Source: Nitrosomonadales bacterium
GTDB taxonomy: Bacteria > Pseudomonadota > Gammaproteobacteria > Burkholderiales > Gallionellaceae
Reading direction: 5' to 3'
Length of the DNA: 64,000 nt
Assembly (NCBI GenBank): GCA_016721605.1
Contig: JADKHS010000036.1
Location: 86,693 to 150,692, forward strand
Shown here: one piece after another, positions 10,006 through 20,727 of the stretch
Position numbering within the stretch: position 1 is the stretch's first letter
Layout of the letters: every line of letters begins with the position of its first letter
Position numbers and translations under genes: made by a program
Notes under the pieces: generated by a model
What the model saw: only the letters and a program-made list of their open reading frames with translations
What the model was told of the DNA's origin: nothing
The model's database searches: none

Positions 10006-11378
10006 ATGACTACACTCAACATCGTCATTCTTGCTGCTGGCAAAGGTCAGCGCATGCACTCGAATAAACCAAAGGTGCTGCACTTCTTGGCTGGTCGTCC
10101 ACTATTGCAACATGTACTCGACACCGCTGTTCAATTTTCTTCCGGTATAACTTGCGTGGTGTATGGTCATGGAGGCGAAGCGGTACCACAGGCGATGGCG
10201 AAGTATAAGGCTGATTTTGTCTTGCAGGAGCCGCAGCTCGGGACTGGCCATGCGGTACAGCAAGCACTTTCACACTTACATGATGACTCCTTGACGCTGG
10301 TGCTGTATGGCGACGTGCCGCTTATCCAACCTGGCACATTGAAAAAAATGTTGGTGGCGCAGCAAGCACTCACCCTGCTCACCATTCATCTTGACAACCC
10401 CACCGGTTACGGACGTATCGTGCGTGATAGCACAGGCAATGTAAGTTGCATAGTAGAGGAAAAGGACGCCACTACAGACCAGCGCACCATCCGCGAAATA
10501 AATACAGGCATCCTTGCCGTTCCCACTCATCTACTGCGTAACTGGTTATCCAAATTGCGCAATGATAATGTACAAGGTGAGTATTATCTAACCGACATTG
10601 TCGCCATGGCCGTGGCACAGGGCGTTGCAGTACATACGGTACAACCTGCCTATGGATGGGAAGTAGTAGGTGTCAACAGTAAAGCACAGCTAGCCGAACT
10701 GGAACGTACTTGGCAATATGAACAAGCGCACCAATTATTGGTACACGGTGTTACCTTGGCTGACCCTGCGCGCCTCGATGTACGCGGTAAACTGGTATGC
10801 GGACGTGATGTTGAAATTGATGTTGGCTGCATCTTCGAAGGCGATGTTGATCTAGGGAATGGCGTCCGAGTAGGCGCATACAGCGTTATAAAAAACACTC
10901 GCATTGGCGCCAATACCTACGTCGAACCCTATAGCCACATTGATCAAGTAATGATCGGCGACACCTGCCGCATTGGTCCTTATGCCCGCCTACGACCCGG
11001 CAGCAGATTACATAACGACGTGCACATTGGAAACTTTGTCGAAGTGAAAAACAGTGAAATTGCCGCCAGTAGCAAGGCTAACCACTTAAGCTATATTGGC
11101 GACAGCAGCGTCGGTAGCCGCGTCAACATAGGCGCAGGCACAATCACCTGCAATTACGATGGCGCAAACAAACATCGTACGGTCATCGAGGATGATGTTT
11201 TATCGGATCAAATACGCAACTGGTAGCGCCAGTAAAAATCGGTCACGGTGCCACTATAGGTGCGGGTTCAACTATTACGAGCGATGCGCCGGAAGGTGAA
11301 TTGACCCTGTCGCGTGCCAAACAAGTTACTCTGCCGGGCTGGCGGAGGCCAAGCAAGAAAAATAATATACCTCAATAA
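10006..11378 (+). CDS. glmU: Bifunctional GlmU (frame broken near 11200)
   Basis: Makes UDP-GlcNAc from GlcN-1-P: a C-terminal acetyltransferase and an N-terminal uridylyltransferase. The pyrophosphorylase motif LAAGKGQRMHSNKPKVLH is at residues ~9-26. Left-handed beta-helix hexapeptide repeats start after residue ~250. The acetyltransferase segment NHLSYIGDSSVGSRVNIGAGTITCNYDG is intact. One T is missing in the run at 11198-11201. Restoring it continues VFIGSNTQLVAPVKIGHGATIG through LPGWRRPSKK to a TAA at 11378; uncorrected, the frame ends at 11226. The product also feeds UDP-GlcNAc to any GT41 enzymes encoded later in the window (inference). Confidence 0.92.
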
Positions 11379-11413
11379 GTTAGCCCCGCTTACAAGGCTA
11401 TCATTTTTAATGT

Positions 11414-12763
11414 TTATTTTCCGATGCAAAACCGGCTAAATATTTCACCGAGCAGATCATCCGCACTAAACTCACCCGTAATAGAATTCAGTTTTTCTTG
11501 AACAAGTCTCAGTTCTTCCGCGCACAGTTCTGGACGATTTATTTCCCCTGTTGCCCGCTGTAAATGGTCACGCGCATCCATTAACGCATGTACATGGCGC
11601 TCACGTGCCATAAATATGCCTGCTTCTTGATGCCAGCCAAGCAATGACAGCAACTTATTACGCAGGAGCTCAAGCCCATCGCCTGTTTTAGCAGATAGAT
11701 AAATGTGACATTCGTCATCTTGTTCTTTTACATATGCATGCTGAGTAAGCAAGTCAACTTTATTAAAGATATGTAATCGCGGAATTTCACACGGCAACTC
11801 ATCTAAAATTTTCTGATCGTCCTCAGTCATCCCGTAACTAGCATCCAACAGGATTAGGATAGCATCCGCTTTTTTTAGCGCCCCATACGTGCGCGTAATT
11901 CCCATCTGCTCCACGGCATCCTCTGCCTCGCGCAAGCCTGCCGTATCTATAATATGCAACGGCACACCCCCAACTTGAATAGATCGGCTAATAAGATCGC
12001 GTGTAGTGCCTGGAAATTCACTAACTAACGCGACATCCTCTCCACTCAATCGATTGAGTAAACTCGACTTGCCGACATTAGGCTGACCAACCAGCACAAT
12101 ATGCGCACCTTCCCGCAATAGGCTACCCTGTTGTGCCAAACTCAAAATATTTTCTAATTCTGCATGCAATACGCCTAGCCGTGTATCACGTTGCGTGACA
12201 TTTAGAGCATCAATCTCTTCTTCCGGAAAATCTAACATGGCTTCGATTAACATGCGTAACGCAACTAACCCGTCCACTAAGTGATCAATCGCCTGAGAAA
12301 ACTCGCCTTGTAACGAACGCATGGCACTACGCGCAGCTTGGCTGGTGGTCGCCGCTATCAGATCAGCTACGCTTTCTGCTTGCGCCAAATCAAGTTTTTC
12401 ATTAAGGAATGCACGCTGTGTAAATTCGCCCGGCTGGGCGAGGCGAGCTCCAATTTCAAGACAGCGCTGCAACACCAATTGCAGTATGGCTGTGCCGCCA
12501 TGCCCTTGCAATTCTAAAATGTCTTCGCCAGTATAAGAATGCGGGGCGGGAAAGAACAAAGCGATACCCTGATCCATAACCTGCCCTTGCGCATCCAGAA
12601 AAGAAGCGTAAGTCGCGCGCCGCGGCACGGGTACTTTCCCTAATAGGATTTGCGCTAATAGGCTAAGGTCATGCCCAGAGAGCCTGACCACGCCAATACC
12701 ACCTTGTCCATGAGGCGTAGCGATTGCGGCAATAACATCAGGCTTTAGCAGCACCTTTGACAT
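11414..12763 (-). CDS. mnmE: tRNA modification GTPase MnmE (TrmE)
   Basis: Partner of MnmG in wobble-uridine modification. 449 residues, intact. The N-terminal formyl-THF-binding domain begins IAAIATPHGQGGIGVVRLSG. The embedded G domain has the P-loop GQPNVGKSSLLNRLSG, switch GTTRD, DTAGLR and NKVDLL. The C-terminal catalytic motif FSRFCIGK ends the protein. It converges with glmU and overlaps the yidC 3' end by 26 bases, in the conserved rpmH-rnpA-yidD-yidC-mnmE order. Confidence 0.95.
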   Translation of the reverse strand: MSKVLLKPDVIAAIATPHGQGGIGVVRLSGHDLSLLAQILLGKVPVPRRATYASFLDAQGQVMDQGIALFFPAPHSYTGEDILELQGHGGTAILQLVLQRCLEIGARLAQPGEFTQRAFLNEKLDLAQAESVADLIAATTSQAARSAMRSLQGEFSQAIDHLVDGLVALRMLIEAMLDFPEEEIDALNVTQRDTRLGVLHAELENILSLAQQGSLLREGAHIVLVGQPNVGKSSLLNRLSGEDVALVSEFPGTTRDLISRSIQVGGVPLHIIDTAGLREAEDAVEQMGITRTYGALKKADAILILLDASYGMTEDDQKILDELPCEIPRLHIFNKVDLLTQHAYVKEQDDECHIYLSAKTGDGLELLRNKLLSLLGWHQEAGIFMARERHVHALMDARDHLQRATGEINRPELCAEELRLVQEKLNSITGEFSADDLLGEIFSRFCIGK

Positions 12764-14390
12764 TAGCCTCCAATCCTCGCGTAATGTACCACTGTTGAAC
12801 GATGGAAAGTATATTGTTTACAATGGAGTACAATACTAACCCGGCCGGAAAGAAGAAAAATACCACACTAAATACAATGGGTAATAATTTCATAAGCTTA
12901 GCTTGCAGCGGATCGGGTGGAACAGGGTTCAACTTACTTTGGATTATCATGGTGGCGCCCATGATTAACGGTAATACATAGTATGGATCAGGCACCGACA
13001 AATCGGTAATCCAACCAAAAAATGGGGCGTAACGTAATTCGACACTTGCAAGAATAGCCCAATATAATGCGATAAATACGGGTATCTGAACGAGCATCGG
13101 CAAACAACCTCCAAGCGGATTAATTTTCTCCGTCTTATACAATTCCATCATCGCTTTATGTAGGCGCTCGCGGTCATCTCCATATTGCTGTTTGATTTTC
13201 TCCAGTTTTGGAGCCACTACACGCATTTTCCCCATGGAGCGATAACTGGCCGCAGACAATGGAAAAAATAACAACTTAATAAAAAAAGTTAACAAGATAA
13301 TGGCTACACCCCAGTTGTATACCCAGCCATACAGGTAGGAAAGCAACCAAAACAATGGGGTCGAAATGATTGTCAGCCAGCCATAATCTACTGTTAACCC
13401 CAACCCTGGTGCAATTTCATCCAGCGAAGTTTGCGCCGGCCCCGCATAAAGTGGCACGCCAATTTTTGTACTTTGACCTGGTGCAATGGCCGCTACAGGT
13501 AAAATGACGCCTACCGAATAAAGCTCGTTTTCCAACTTTCTGGTATAAAACTCTCGCTGTAGCTTATCTTTAGGTAACCATGCTGCTACAAAGTAATGTT
13601 GCAGCATACCTACCCAACCATTGTCAGCACTTTGGGAATGCTTAGCATTTCCTTTCTCAATATCAGGAAAACCCACCTTCTGAAATTTTTCCTTCTCTGT
13701 ATAAATCGCAGTGCCCGTATAAGTGGGCAAAAACATTGATGCACCTTCAGGTGTAGATTTATCGCGCACCAACTGAAAATAAGCAGACGGGGAAATCGGA
13801 TTGGTTCCAATATTTTCGATTTCATAACCCACATCTACCAAATAACCACCACGATGGAACACATAAAATTTGGTTATTTTTGCGCCGACAACATTTGTTG
13901 CAAGTAATCGCACTTCGATTGTGTTTTTACCTTGGGTTAATAAATATTCACTAGCCTCAGCAGTGAATACCGTATTGTGTGTAGGTAATCCAGTGCCAAG
14001 CAAACCAGTTTGAGCGATATACGTGTGCGCTCCTTGTTCCCTCAATAATACAAATGGTTTGTTCTTGTTTTTACTATCCCGCTGCCGCAAAAATTCCAAG
14101 CGACGCAAATCCCCGCCCAAAGTATTAATTTCTGCAGTTAGATAATCTGTTGTTACTGTAATTTTTTGCCCAGCTTGAGTCTTTCTTTGGGTAGCAACTG
14201 CAATTGCCTCAGGATTAACCGTAGTTGCTATATTGGGTGCAGTATCTGACGGCACAGCAATTTGCGGCACGGCAGCAGGCGCTGCTCGAACTATTGGTTG
14301 CTGAGTGCGCTGCCAACTGTCCCACAACAACATGATTGATATTGAGAATGTCAAAAAAAAGAATAACCTAAACAGCTTGTGAAAATCCAT
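12738..14390 (-). CDS. yidC: Membrane protein insertase YidC
   Basis: Inserts and folds inner-membrane proteins, including Fo subunit c, alone or with SecYEG. 550 residues, intact. There is an N-terminal membrane helix (LFRLFFFLTFSISIMLLW), a large periplasmic beta-sandwich domain (residues ~60-340), then the conserved membrane core with WGVAIILLTFFIKLLFFPLSAASYRSMGKM and NPLGGCLPMLVQIPVFIALYW. The proteobacterial long-form YidC layout is clear. Confidence 0.95.
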   Translation of the reverse strand: MDFHKLFRLFFFLTFSISIMLLWDSWQRTQQPIVRAAPAAVPQIAVPSDTAPNIATTVNPEAIAVATQRKTQAGQKITVTTDYLTAEINTLGGDLRRLEFLRQRDSKNKNKPFVLLREQGAHTYIAQTGLLGTGLPTHNTVFTAEASEYLLTQGKNTIEVRLLATNVVGAKITKFYVFHRGGYLVDVGYEIENIGTNPISPSAYFQLVRDKSTPEGASMFLPTYTGTAIYTEKEKFQKVGFPDIEKGNAKHSQSADNGWVGMLQHYFVAAWLPKDKLQREFYTRKLENELYSVGVILPVAAIAPGQSTKIGVPLYAGPAQTSLDEIAPGLGLTVDYGWLTIISTPLFWLLSYLYGWVYNWGVAIILLTFFIKLLFFPLSAASYRSMGKMRVVAPKLEKIKQQYGDDRERLHKAMMELYKTEKINPLGGCLPMLVQIPVFIALYWAILASVELRYAPFFGWITDLSVPDPYYVLPLIMGATMIIQSKLNPVPPDPLQAKLMKLLPIVFSVVFFFFPAGLVLYSIVNNILSIVQQWYITRGLEANVKGAAKA

Positions 14391-14410
14391 ATGGTTTCGC
14401 CTATATAAAT

Positions 14411-14623
14411 CTATGGGGCAGGATCATAACCACCTGAATTCCAGGGGTTGCACCGAATCACCCGCTTTATGCTTAACCAAGTACCACGCCAAACACCATG
14501 TTTAGAGATAACCTCACGAGCATATTGGGAACAACTTGGAGTAAAACGACAGGTCGGTGGCATGAGCGGACTCAGTAAATATTGATATAAACCTATCAAC
14601 TTAATTAAGAGTTGCCGCATCAC
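14411..14623 (-). CDS. yidD: Membrane protein insertion efficiency factor YidD
   Basis: Small protein of 70 residues with the family signature IGLYQYLLSPLMPPTCRFTPSCSQYA, including the CRFxPSCSxYA core, and an amphipathic N-terminal helix. It overlaps the rnpA stop by 4 bases and precedes yidC by 20 bases, the conserved arrangement for coordinated membrane protein biogenesis. Confidence 0.93.
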   Translation of the reverse strand: MMRQLLIKLIGLYQYLLSPLMPPTCRFTPSCSQYAREVISKHGVWRGTWLSIKRVIRCNPWNSGGYDPAP

Positions 14624-14979
14624 ATACGGGCAGATTGAAACAACTGTAACAAGGCCTCTCGTCCTTCAGCCGCAGTTTCAGAATTAAATTGCCGCTTAGC
14701 CCGCACCACTACATCCACCGAGTATGCTACTGAGAAATTAAGTCGAAATATATTTCGAATCATGCGCTTTGCGAAATTTCTTGATACTGCCTTTGGCATG
14801 TTTCTTTTGCTGGCTATTACCCCAAGACGGGAATAGCCACTCTCGTTTTTCCGTATGTAAACTGTAAACCATTTATTAGTCGAATAGCCGGCACGGAGCG
14901 CCGACTCAAACTCTATTGATTGCTTTATCCGGCGGCATGAAGGTAAAGTTTGTTTGATATTAAACGGAAAGGCGCGCAC
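14620..14979 (-). CDS. rnpA: Ribonuclease P protein component
   Basis: Protein subunit that binds the RNase P RNA and the 5' leader of pre-tRNA. 119 residues with the RNR signature region VSRNFAKRMIRNIFR around residues 64-78 and FTVYIRKNESGYSRLGVIASKRN before it. The start overlaps the end of rpmH by 20 bases, which is common in this gene pair. Confidence 0.92.
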   Translation of the reverse strand: MRAFPFNIKQTLPSCRRIKQSIEFESALRAGYSTNKWFTVYIRKNESGYSRLGVIASKRNMPKAVSRNFAKRMIRNIFRLNFSVAYSVDVVVRAKRQFNSETAAEGREALLQLFQSARM

Positions 14980-15094
14980 GGCCTTTAGCTCTTCGAGCTG
15001 CTATAACGGCTCTTCCTCCCTTGGTTTTCATACGAACAAGAAATCCATGGGTCCGTTTTCTTTTAGTGACGGACGGTTGATATGTACGTTTCAT
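14960..15094 (-). CDS. rpmH: 50S ribosomal protein L34
   Basis: 44-residue ribosomal protein read directly from the minus strand: it begins MKRTYQPSVTKRKRTHG and ends AKGRARLSV. Arg/Lys content and length are exactly as expected for L34. It is the first gene of the cluster transcribed away from dnaA, so its promoter lies within the origin region. Confidence 0.95.
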   Translation of the reverse strand: MKRTYQPSVTKRKRTHGFLVRMKTKGGRAVIAARRAKGRARLSV

Positions 15095-15365
15095 TGAGTT
15101 ATACCCCTAATTAGTAATTAATACTTGAAAACCCGCTATTACATTATTTACGGGGGTCTATGTCAAGCTTATTTTGACCAATATGTAACAAATATATAAA
15201 TTATCCGTATTTTTCACAGATAATTTGTCTGGTGTCAAATTAGCCCACAAAAATAATCATGTTGAATTTAAAATGTTCCTTCAATAACTTATCTACTGTG
15301 AATAATTTTTGCCTTGCATGTAGTAGAATGCATCGAAGATTTTTCTGCATTATCATCTGAAAATT
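15095..15365. other. rpmH-dnaA intergenic region, part of probable oriC
   Basis: 271 bases, AT-rich, between divergent rpmH and dnaA. One perfect match to the relaxed DnaA-box consensus TTWTNCACA is present on the minus strand (TTATTCACA, 15297-15305). Weaker forms lie nearby (TTATCCGTA near 15204, CACAGATAA near 15216). It must also contain the promoters of dnaA and rpmH. Box density is low, so the functional unwinding site may be the region after dnaA. Confidence 0.55.
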
Positions 15366-16720
15366 ATGCAAGACAAAACATTATGGAATTCCTGCCTTCT
15401 TTTTTTTGAAGATACGCTTACCTCACAACAATTTAATTCTTGGATTAAACCCCTTATTTTTGAAATTCAAGGTAATCAAATTACCTTGACTGCGCCTAAT
15501 AGTTTTACGTTGAAACTCGTGCAGGAAAGATTTTTACCAGAAATATCCAAGCAAGCAGAATTATTTCTTTCATGCCCGCCACATTTTGAATTACGCACGA
15601 AAGATCAACCTCTTAATTTGCTTTCATCAAAACTACCCGTTCCTATAACTAATATTGTTCCATCGACTGTATGTCAACTTACCCTCAGTAAGCACAAAAA
15701 TCAAAACAAACTTAATCCATTACTATCTTTTGATAACTTTGTTACTGGTAAAGCAAACCAATTGGCTCATGCAGCAGCAATACAAGTTGCTGAAACTCCA
15801 GGTACAACATACAACCCATTATTTATTTATGGTGGAGTTGGATTAGGAAAAACTCACTTAATCCAGGCTATTGGAAATCATATAAAGCATGAAAATACAC
15901 AAGCAAAAATTTGCTATGTTCATGCTACTAATTATATTTCAGATGTTGTCCGCGCTTTTCAAACTAAAAAATTTGATGAATTTAAACAATTCTACAATTC
16001 ATTAGATTTGCTATTGATTGATGATATTCAATTTATCGCTGATAAAACTGGAACCCAACAAGAGTTTTTCTATACTCTCAATTCATTGATTGATGGGCAT
16101 AAACAAGTTGTAATTACCTGTGATACCTTCCCTAAAGAAATTTCTGGAATGACGCCACGACTTACTTCTCGATTCAGCTGGGGATTAACAGTAGCTGTTG
16201 AACCACCTGGTTTGGAAATGCGAGTAGCAATTTTGCTACAAAAAGCTGCTATTTCTAACAATCCGATCAGTGAAGATGTTGCTTTTTTATTGCCAAGCAT
16301 ATTCGTTCTAATATCCGTGAATTAGAGGGTGCACTTAAACGCATCGATGCTTATTCTCGGTTTCACAAGCGTACCATCTCTGTAGAACTTGCAAAGGAAG
16401 CACTTAAAGACTTACTAGCTTCTCAAAATAAACAAATTTCCATAGAAAATATTCAAAAAACTGTAGCTGATTTTTACCGTATCAAGGTTACTGATCTTCT
16501 TTCCAAAAAACGTACACGCTTAATTGCCAGACCTCGACAAATCGCAATGTGTTTAGCAAGAGAATTAACACAATTAAGTTTACCTGAAATTGGAACCGCT
16601 TTTGGAGGACGTGACCACACAACAGTTATGTATGCATGTAAGACCATCGAAAGCTTACGTAATCTGGATGCACCTCTTAATGCAGATTTTAATTTACTTA
16701 ATCAAACATTACGAAATTAA
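15366..16720 (+). CDS. dnaA: Chromosomal replication initiator DnaA (frame broken near 16285)
   Basis: AAA+ initiator that melts oriC. Domain I is at the N-terminus (LWNSCLLFFEDTLTSQQFNSWI). Walker A YGGVGLGKTH is near residue 155 and Walker B LLLIDDIQF follows. A run of six T at 16283-16288 is one T short. Restoring it continues FFIAKHIRSNIRELEGALKRIDAYS and domain IV with the DNA-binding signature GGRDHTTVMYACKTI, ending at 16720; uncorrected, the frame stops at 16325. Reconstructed length ~451 residues is normal. Base composition is strongly AT-rich compared with flanking operons. Confidence 0.93.
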
Positions 16721-16935
16721 TATTCTTAAATTAATTTAGTTAACATTGTATTTATATTTTGTGAATAACTATTCTAAAAAATAATTTTTAAAAAACTATA
16801 CACAAAAATTACATTATCCAAATATACATTTATTCACATCTTTTTATAAACTCTAATATGTTAAAAACAAATAAAAATACCAAGTTATTCACTATATATA
16901 ATATCTATTATTATTAATATTAAGGATATATAAGA
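16721..16935. other. dnaA-dnaN intergenic region, probable oriC core
   Basis: 215 bases of very AT-rich sequence. It contains two perfect TTATTCACA DnaA boxes in opposite orientation (16760-16768 minus, 16830-16838 plus), an 8/9 match TTATTCACT (16885-16893) and TTATCCAAA (16814-16822), interspersed with long A/T runs that could serve as the unwinding element. This is the highest box density seen in the window. The dnaN promoter must lie here too. Confidence 0.6.
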
Positions 16936-18042
16936 ATGTTTATTGAAAAGATTGAAAAAGACAATTTATTAAATCCACTTCAAAAAATTATTGGAATAGT
17001 AGAACGTAAACAACCTCTCCCTATATTGTCAAATGTACTAATTCAAAAAACTGGTTCAAATATACATTTTGTAGCGACAGATCTAGAAATTCAAATTGCA
17101 ACGCAATTTACTGATGTAAATCAAATAGGCCCAGATACAGCAATTACTGTAGCTGCTAAAAAATTACAGGAAATTCTGAAGGTTTTACCTGAAGGAAGTA
17201 AAGTTACATTAGACGTTAATGAAAATCGTCTTTTAGTAAAAGTAAATAAAAGTAAATTTACTTTACAAACTTTACCAGCTCAAGATTTTCCAAAAGTTTT
17301 GGAACAATTAGAGCAAGCCGTAAAAGTTCAAATTGAACAGGATAAACTTAAAAAATTGTTGGGTATGGTTCAATATGCCATGGCACAACAAGATATTCGT
17401 TATTATTTAAATGGTGTTTTATTAGTTATTGATGGTCATTTTTTAAAACTAATAGCAACAGATGGACATCGTCTCGCTTATATTGTTACTAAACTGGATC
17501 AAGAATATCCTAAACGGGAAATTATTCTACCTAGAAAAACAGTTAATGAATTAATTAAACTTTTAGCTGAGACAGAAGAAAAAATAACATTGGAATTAGC
17601 TGAGAATCAGGTCCGCATGACTTTTTCAAATATTGTTTTAATTTCTAAAGTAATTGATGGAAAATTTCCAGATTATGAACGTGTTATCCCTAATTATACT
17701 AACCAGCTTACATTAAATAGAATTGAAATATTACAAGCATTACAACGTGCAGCAATTTTATCTAATGAAAAATTCAGGGGCGTACGCTTTGTGCTGACAG
17801 AAAAAAATCTGCGCATTATAAGTAATAATAGTGAGCAAGAAGAAGCGCAAGAAGATATGGAAATAAACTATCAAGGAATTGCACTTGATGTTGGTTTCAA
17901 TGTTAATTATTTAATGGATGGATTAAATAATGCTACTACACAAACAGTCATATTCTCATTCGGTGATGCGAATAGTAGTATTTTAATCACTATTCCAGGT
18001 AATGAAGAATTTAAGTACGTTGTTATGCCAATGCGTATTTAA
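16936..18042 (+). CDS. dnaN: DNA polymerase III sliding clamp (beta subunit)
   Basis: Ring-shaped processivity clamp. 368 residues, intact, with three clamp domains. The N-terminus MFIEKIEKDNLLNPLQKIIGIVERKQPLPILSN is partly recognisable through the conserved PILSN segment, and ATDGHRLAYI in the middle domain. The C-terminus ends YVVMPMRI, the peptide-binding tail typical of the family. The gene is extremely AT-rich with A/T-ending codons, unlike the atp or gcv genes. Confidence 0.95.
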   Translation: MFIEKIEKDNLLNPLQKIIGIVERKQPLPILSNVLIQKTGSNIHFVATDLEIQIATQFTDVNQIGPDTAITVAAKKLQEILKVLPEGSKVTLDVNENRLLVKVNKSKFTLQTLPAQDFPKVLEQLEQAVKVQIEQDKLKKLLGMVQYAMAQQDIRYYLNGVLLVIDGHFLKLIATDGHRLAYIVTKLDQEYPKREIILPRKTVNELIKLLAETEEKITLELAENQVRMTFSNIVLISKVIDGKFPDYERVIPNYTNQLTLNRIEILQALQRAAILSNEKFRGVRFVLTEKNLRIISNNSEQEEAQEDMEINYQGIALDVGFNVNYLMDGLNNATTQTVIFSFGDANSSILITIPGNEEFKYVVMPMRI

Positions 18043-18134
18043 TAATATTTATACTTAATCGCTTTCTACAACTTAACTTTATAGTATTTAAAAATATCAT
18101 TTGAAATAAGTAATATTTATAAATGCATTCTCAA

Positions 18135-18150
18135 TGTTTCACGTGAAACA
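18135..18150. promoter_or_regulatory. parS centromere site
   Basis: TGTTTCACGTGAAACA is a perfect 16-bp palindrome identical to the widely conserved ParB-binding parS consensus. It lies in the dnaN-gyrB gap, 15 bases upstream of gyrB and about 16 kb from parAB. This is the only copy seen in the window. Confidence 0.93.
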
Positions 18151-18164
18151 AATGAAAGAAAATA

Positions 18165-20547
18165 ATGAATGAATATAATTCCACTAGCATCAAAGTTCTC
18201 AAAGGATTGGAAGCAGTTAGAAAACGTCCAGGCATGTATATTGGGGATACTAATGATGGCAGTGGTTTGCACCATATGGTTTTTGAGGCAGTCGATAATG
18301 CTGTGGATGAAGCATTAGCAGGTTATTGCAACGAGATATCAGTAATTATTCATCCAGATAATTCGATTAGTGTGACAGATAATGGACGTGGTATTCCAAC
18401 AGATATTCATGAAGAAGAGAATCGTTCTGCAGCAGAAGTAATTATGACGGTGTTACATGCAGGCGGTAAGTTTGATGGAAACTCTTATAAAGTTTCAGGC
18501 GGCTTACATGGGGTAGGGGTTTCAGTAGTGAATGCATTGTCTGAATGGTTACGATTGACTATATACAGAGACAGTAAAACCCATTTTATGGAATTTAATT
18601 CGGGGGAACCAGTTGCACCGCTTAAGGTAATTGGAGAGACAAATAAACGTGGTACAGAAGTACATTTTTTGCCTAGCAAAGAAATTTTCGGGCTAGTTGA
18701 ATTTCATTTTGATATTTTAGCTAAACGTCTTCGCGAACTGTCTTTTTTAAATAATGGCGTGAAGGTTTCTTTAATAGATAAACGAAATGGTAAAGAAGAA
18801 CTTTTTGCATTCACAGGCGGAGTAAGAGGCTTTGTAGAATACATGAACAGAAACAAGAGTGTACTTCATAAAAATATTTTTTATACCCTTGTTGAAAAAG
18901 AAGGAATAACAGCCGAAATTGCCATGCAATGGAATGATTCTTATCAGGAAACTGTGCAATGTTTTACTAACAATATTCCACAACGTGATGGGGGTACACA
19001 TTTAACCGCTATGCGTACCGCAATGACTCGTACTTTAAATCAGTACATTGAATCGGAAGAAATTGCTAAAAAAGCAAAGGTTGAAACAACTGGCGATGAT
19101 ATGCGTGAAGGATTAACCGCGATACTTTCGGTAAAACTTCCTGATCCCAAGTTTTCTTCGCAAACTAAGGATAAGTTAGTTTCTTCTGAAATTCGCCCGA
19201 TTGTCGAAGAGGTCGTCAGTCAACAGTTAATGGCATTTCTGTTAGAAAACCCAAATGACGCTAAAGTAATCGTTGGGAAAATTATAGAAGCTGCGCGTGC
19301 CAGGGAAGCTGCACGTAAAGCCCGTGAATTGACTCGTCGTAAAGGGGTGTTGGATGGAATGGGATTACCGGGTAAGTTAGCCGATTGCCAAGAAAAAGAT
19401 CCGGCACAATCAGAGTTATATCTGGTTGAGGGTGATTCTGCCGGAGGCTCGGCAAAACAAGGACGCGACCGTAAGTTTCAAGCGATCTTACCGCTTAAAG
19501 GTAAAATTTTAAATGTTGAAAGAGCGCGTTTTGAAAAAAATTATTTCATCACAGGAAATCGCCACGTTAATCACAGTTTTAGGTACAGGTATTGGCCGGG
19601 ATGAATACAACCCGGATAAGTTGCGTTATCACCGAATTATCGTGATGACAGATGCTGATGTAGATGGCTCACATATACGCACCTTGCTATTAACGTTTTT
19701 CTACCGCCAAATGCCAGAATTAGTTGAGCGTGGTCATGTTTATATTGCACAACCGCCACTATATAAAGTAAAACAAGGCAAGGAAGAACGCTATTTAAAA
19801 GACGATCATGAAATGAAAACATTCATGCTTCGTTCAGCCCTTATTAATGCTGAGCTACATACAGACCAAGATTCACCAGCACTGAAAGTTGAAACACTTG
19901 AGCATCTGGCAAAAGAATATTTCCTTGCGGAAGCTATAATAGATCGCTTATCCCGGGTTATTGCGAAGGAAGCCCTGCATGCGATGCTTAAGCAGCCAGA
20001 TATTCAATTGGGTAGCGCAGAACAAGCAGAGCAAAGCGCGATAAACCTGCAGCAGGTTTGTGGCCCGGAAATAATTGTGAACGCGGAGATTAATCCAGCT
20101 AATGATGAAAATCGTTTACGTTTGGAAAAATATTTGCATGGTAATGATTCCATAAGCTACGTTGAGCCAAGCTTTCTGCTAAGCGGTGATTACACCCAAC
20201 TTAAACAAACAGCACACGCTTTGGATGGATTGTTGGGAAAAGGTGCATACATTAAACGTGGGGAACAGCACAAACCTGTAGCCGATTTCAAACAGACCAT
20301 TGAATGGTTGTTGGAAGAGGCTAAACGTGGAGTTAGTATTCAGCGTTATAAAGGGTTGGGAGAAATGAATCCAGAGCAGTTGTGGGAAACCACCATGGAC
20401 ATAAAAAATCGCATCTTGCTACGCGTACAGATTGAAGACATGATTTCAGCAGATGAAACTTTTACAACTTTGATGGGGGATATAGTGGAGCCTCGCCGTG
20501 CCTTTATTGAACAGAATGCTCTGGGCGTTAAAAATCTTGATGTATAG
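18165..20547 (+). CDS. gyrB: DNA gyrase subunit B (frame broken near 19537)
   Basis: ATPase and TOPRIM subunit of gyrase. The GHKL ATPase region contains EAVDNAVDEALAGYC, DNGRGIPTD and GGLHGVGVSVVNALS. The TOPRIM motifs EGDSAGGSAKQGRDR and DADVDGSHIRTLLLTFF follow. A run of seven A at 19534-19540 has one too many: removing it joins VERARFEK to ILSSQEIATLITVLGTGIG. The second frame is open from 19513 to 20547. The C-terminus RRAFIEQNALGVKNLDV is normal. Reconstructed length is ~794 residues. Confidence 0.94.
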
Positions 20548-20727
20548 AATGATTTTGACTGCCAATAAAAATTTAAGTGTATACCAAACAAATTGTGCGG
20601 GCGATGGTCCTGATTTTTTGCGCCCGCTCCATCTGAGAGCAACGACAACAGTGATGTTCTAGTAGGCAGGCCAATATCGTGCAGCTGCAGGCGTGGACTT
20701 GACTTATAATTTTTCCTCTCTCTGTTA

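Noticed and set aside
20597..20627. GC-rich inverted repeat after gyrB as a terminator
   Set aside because: Stem GCGGGCG/CGCCCGC has a 17-base loop containing the T run inside the loop rather than after the stem, so it does not fit a Rho-independent terminator.
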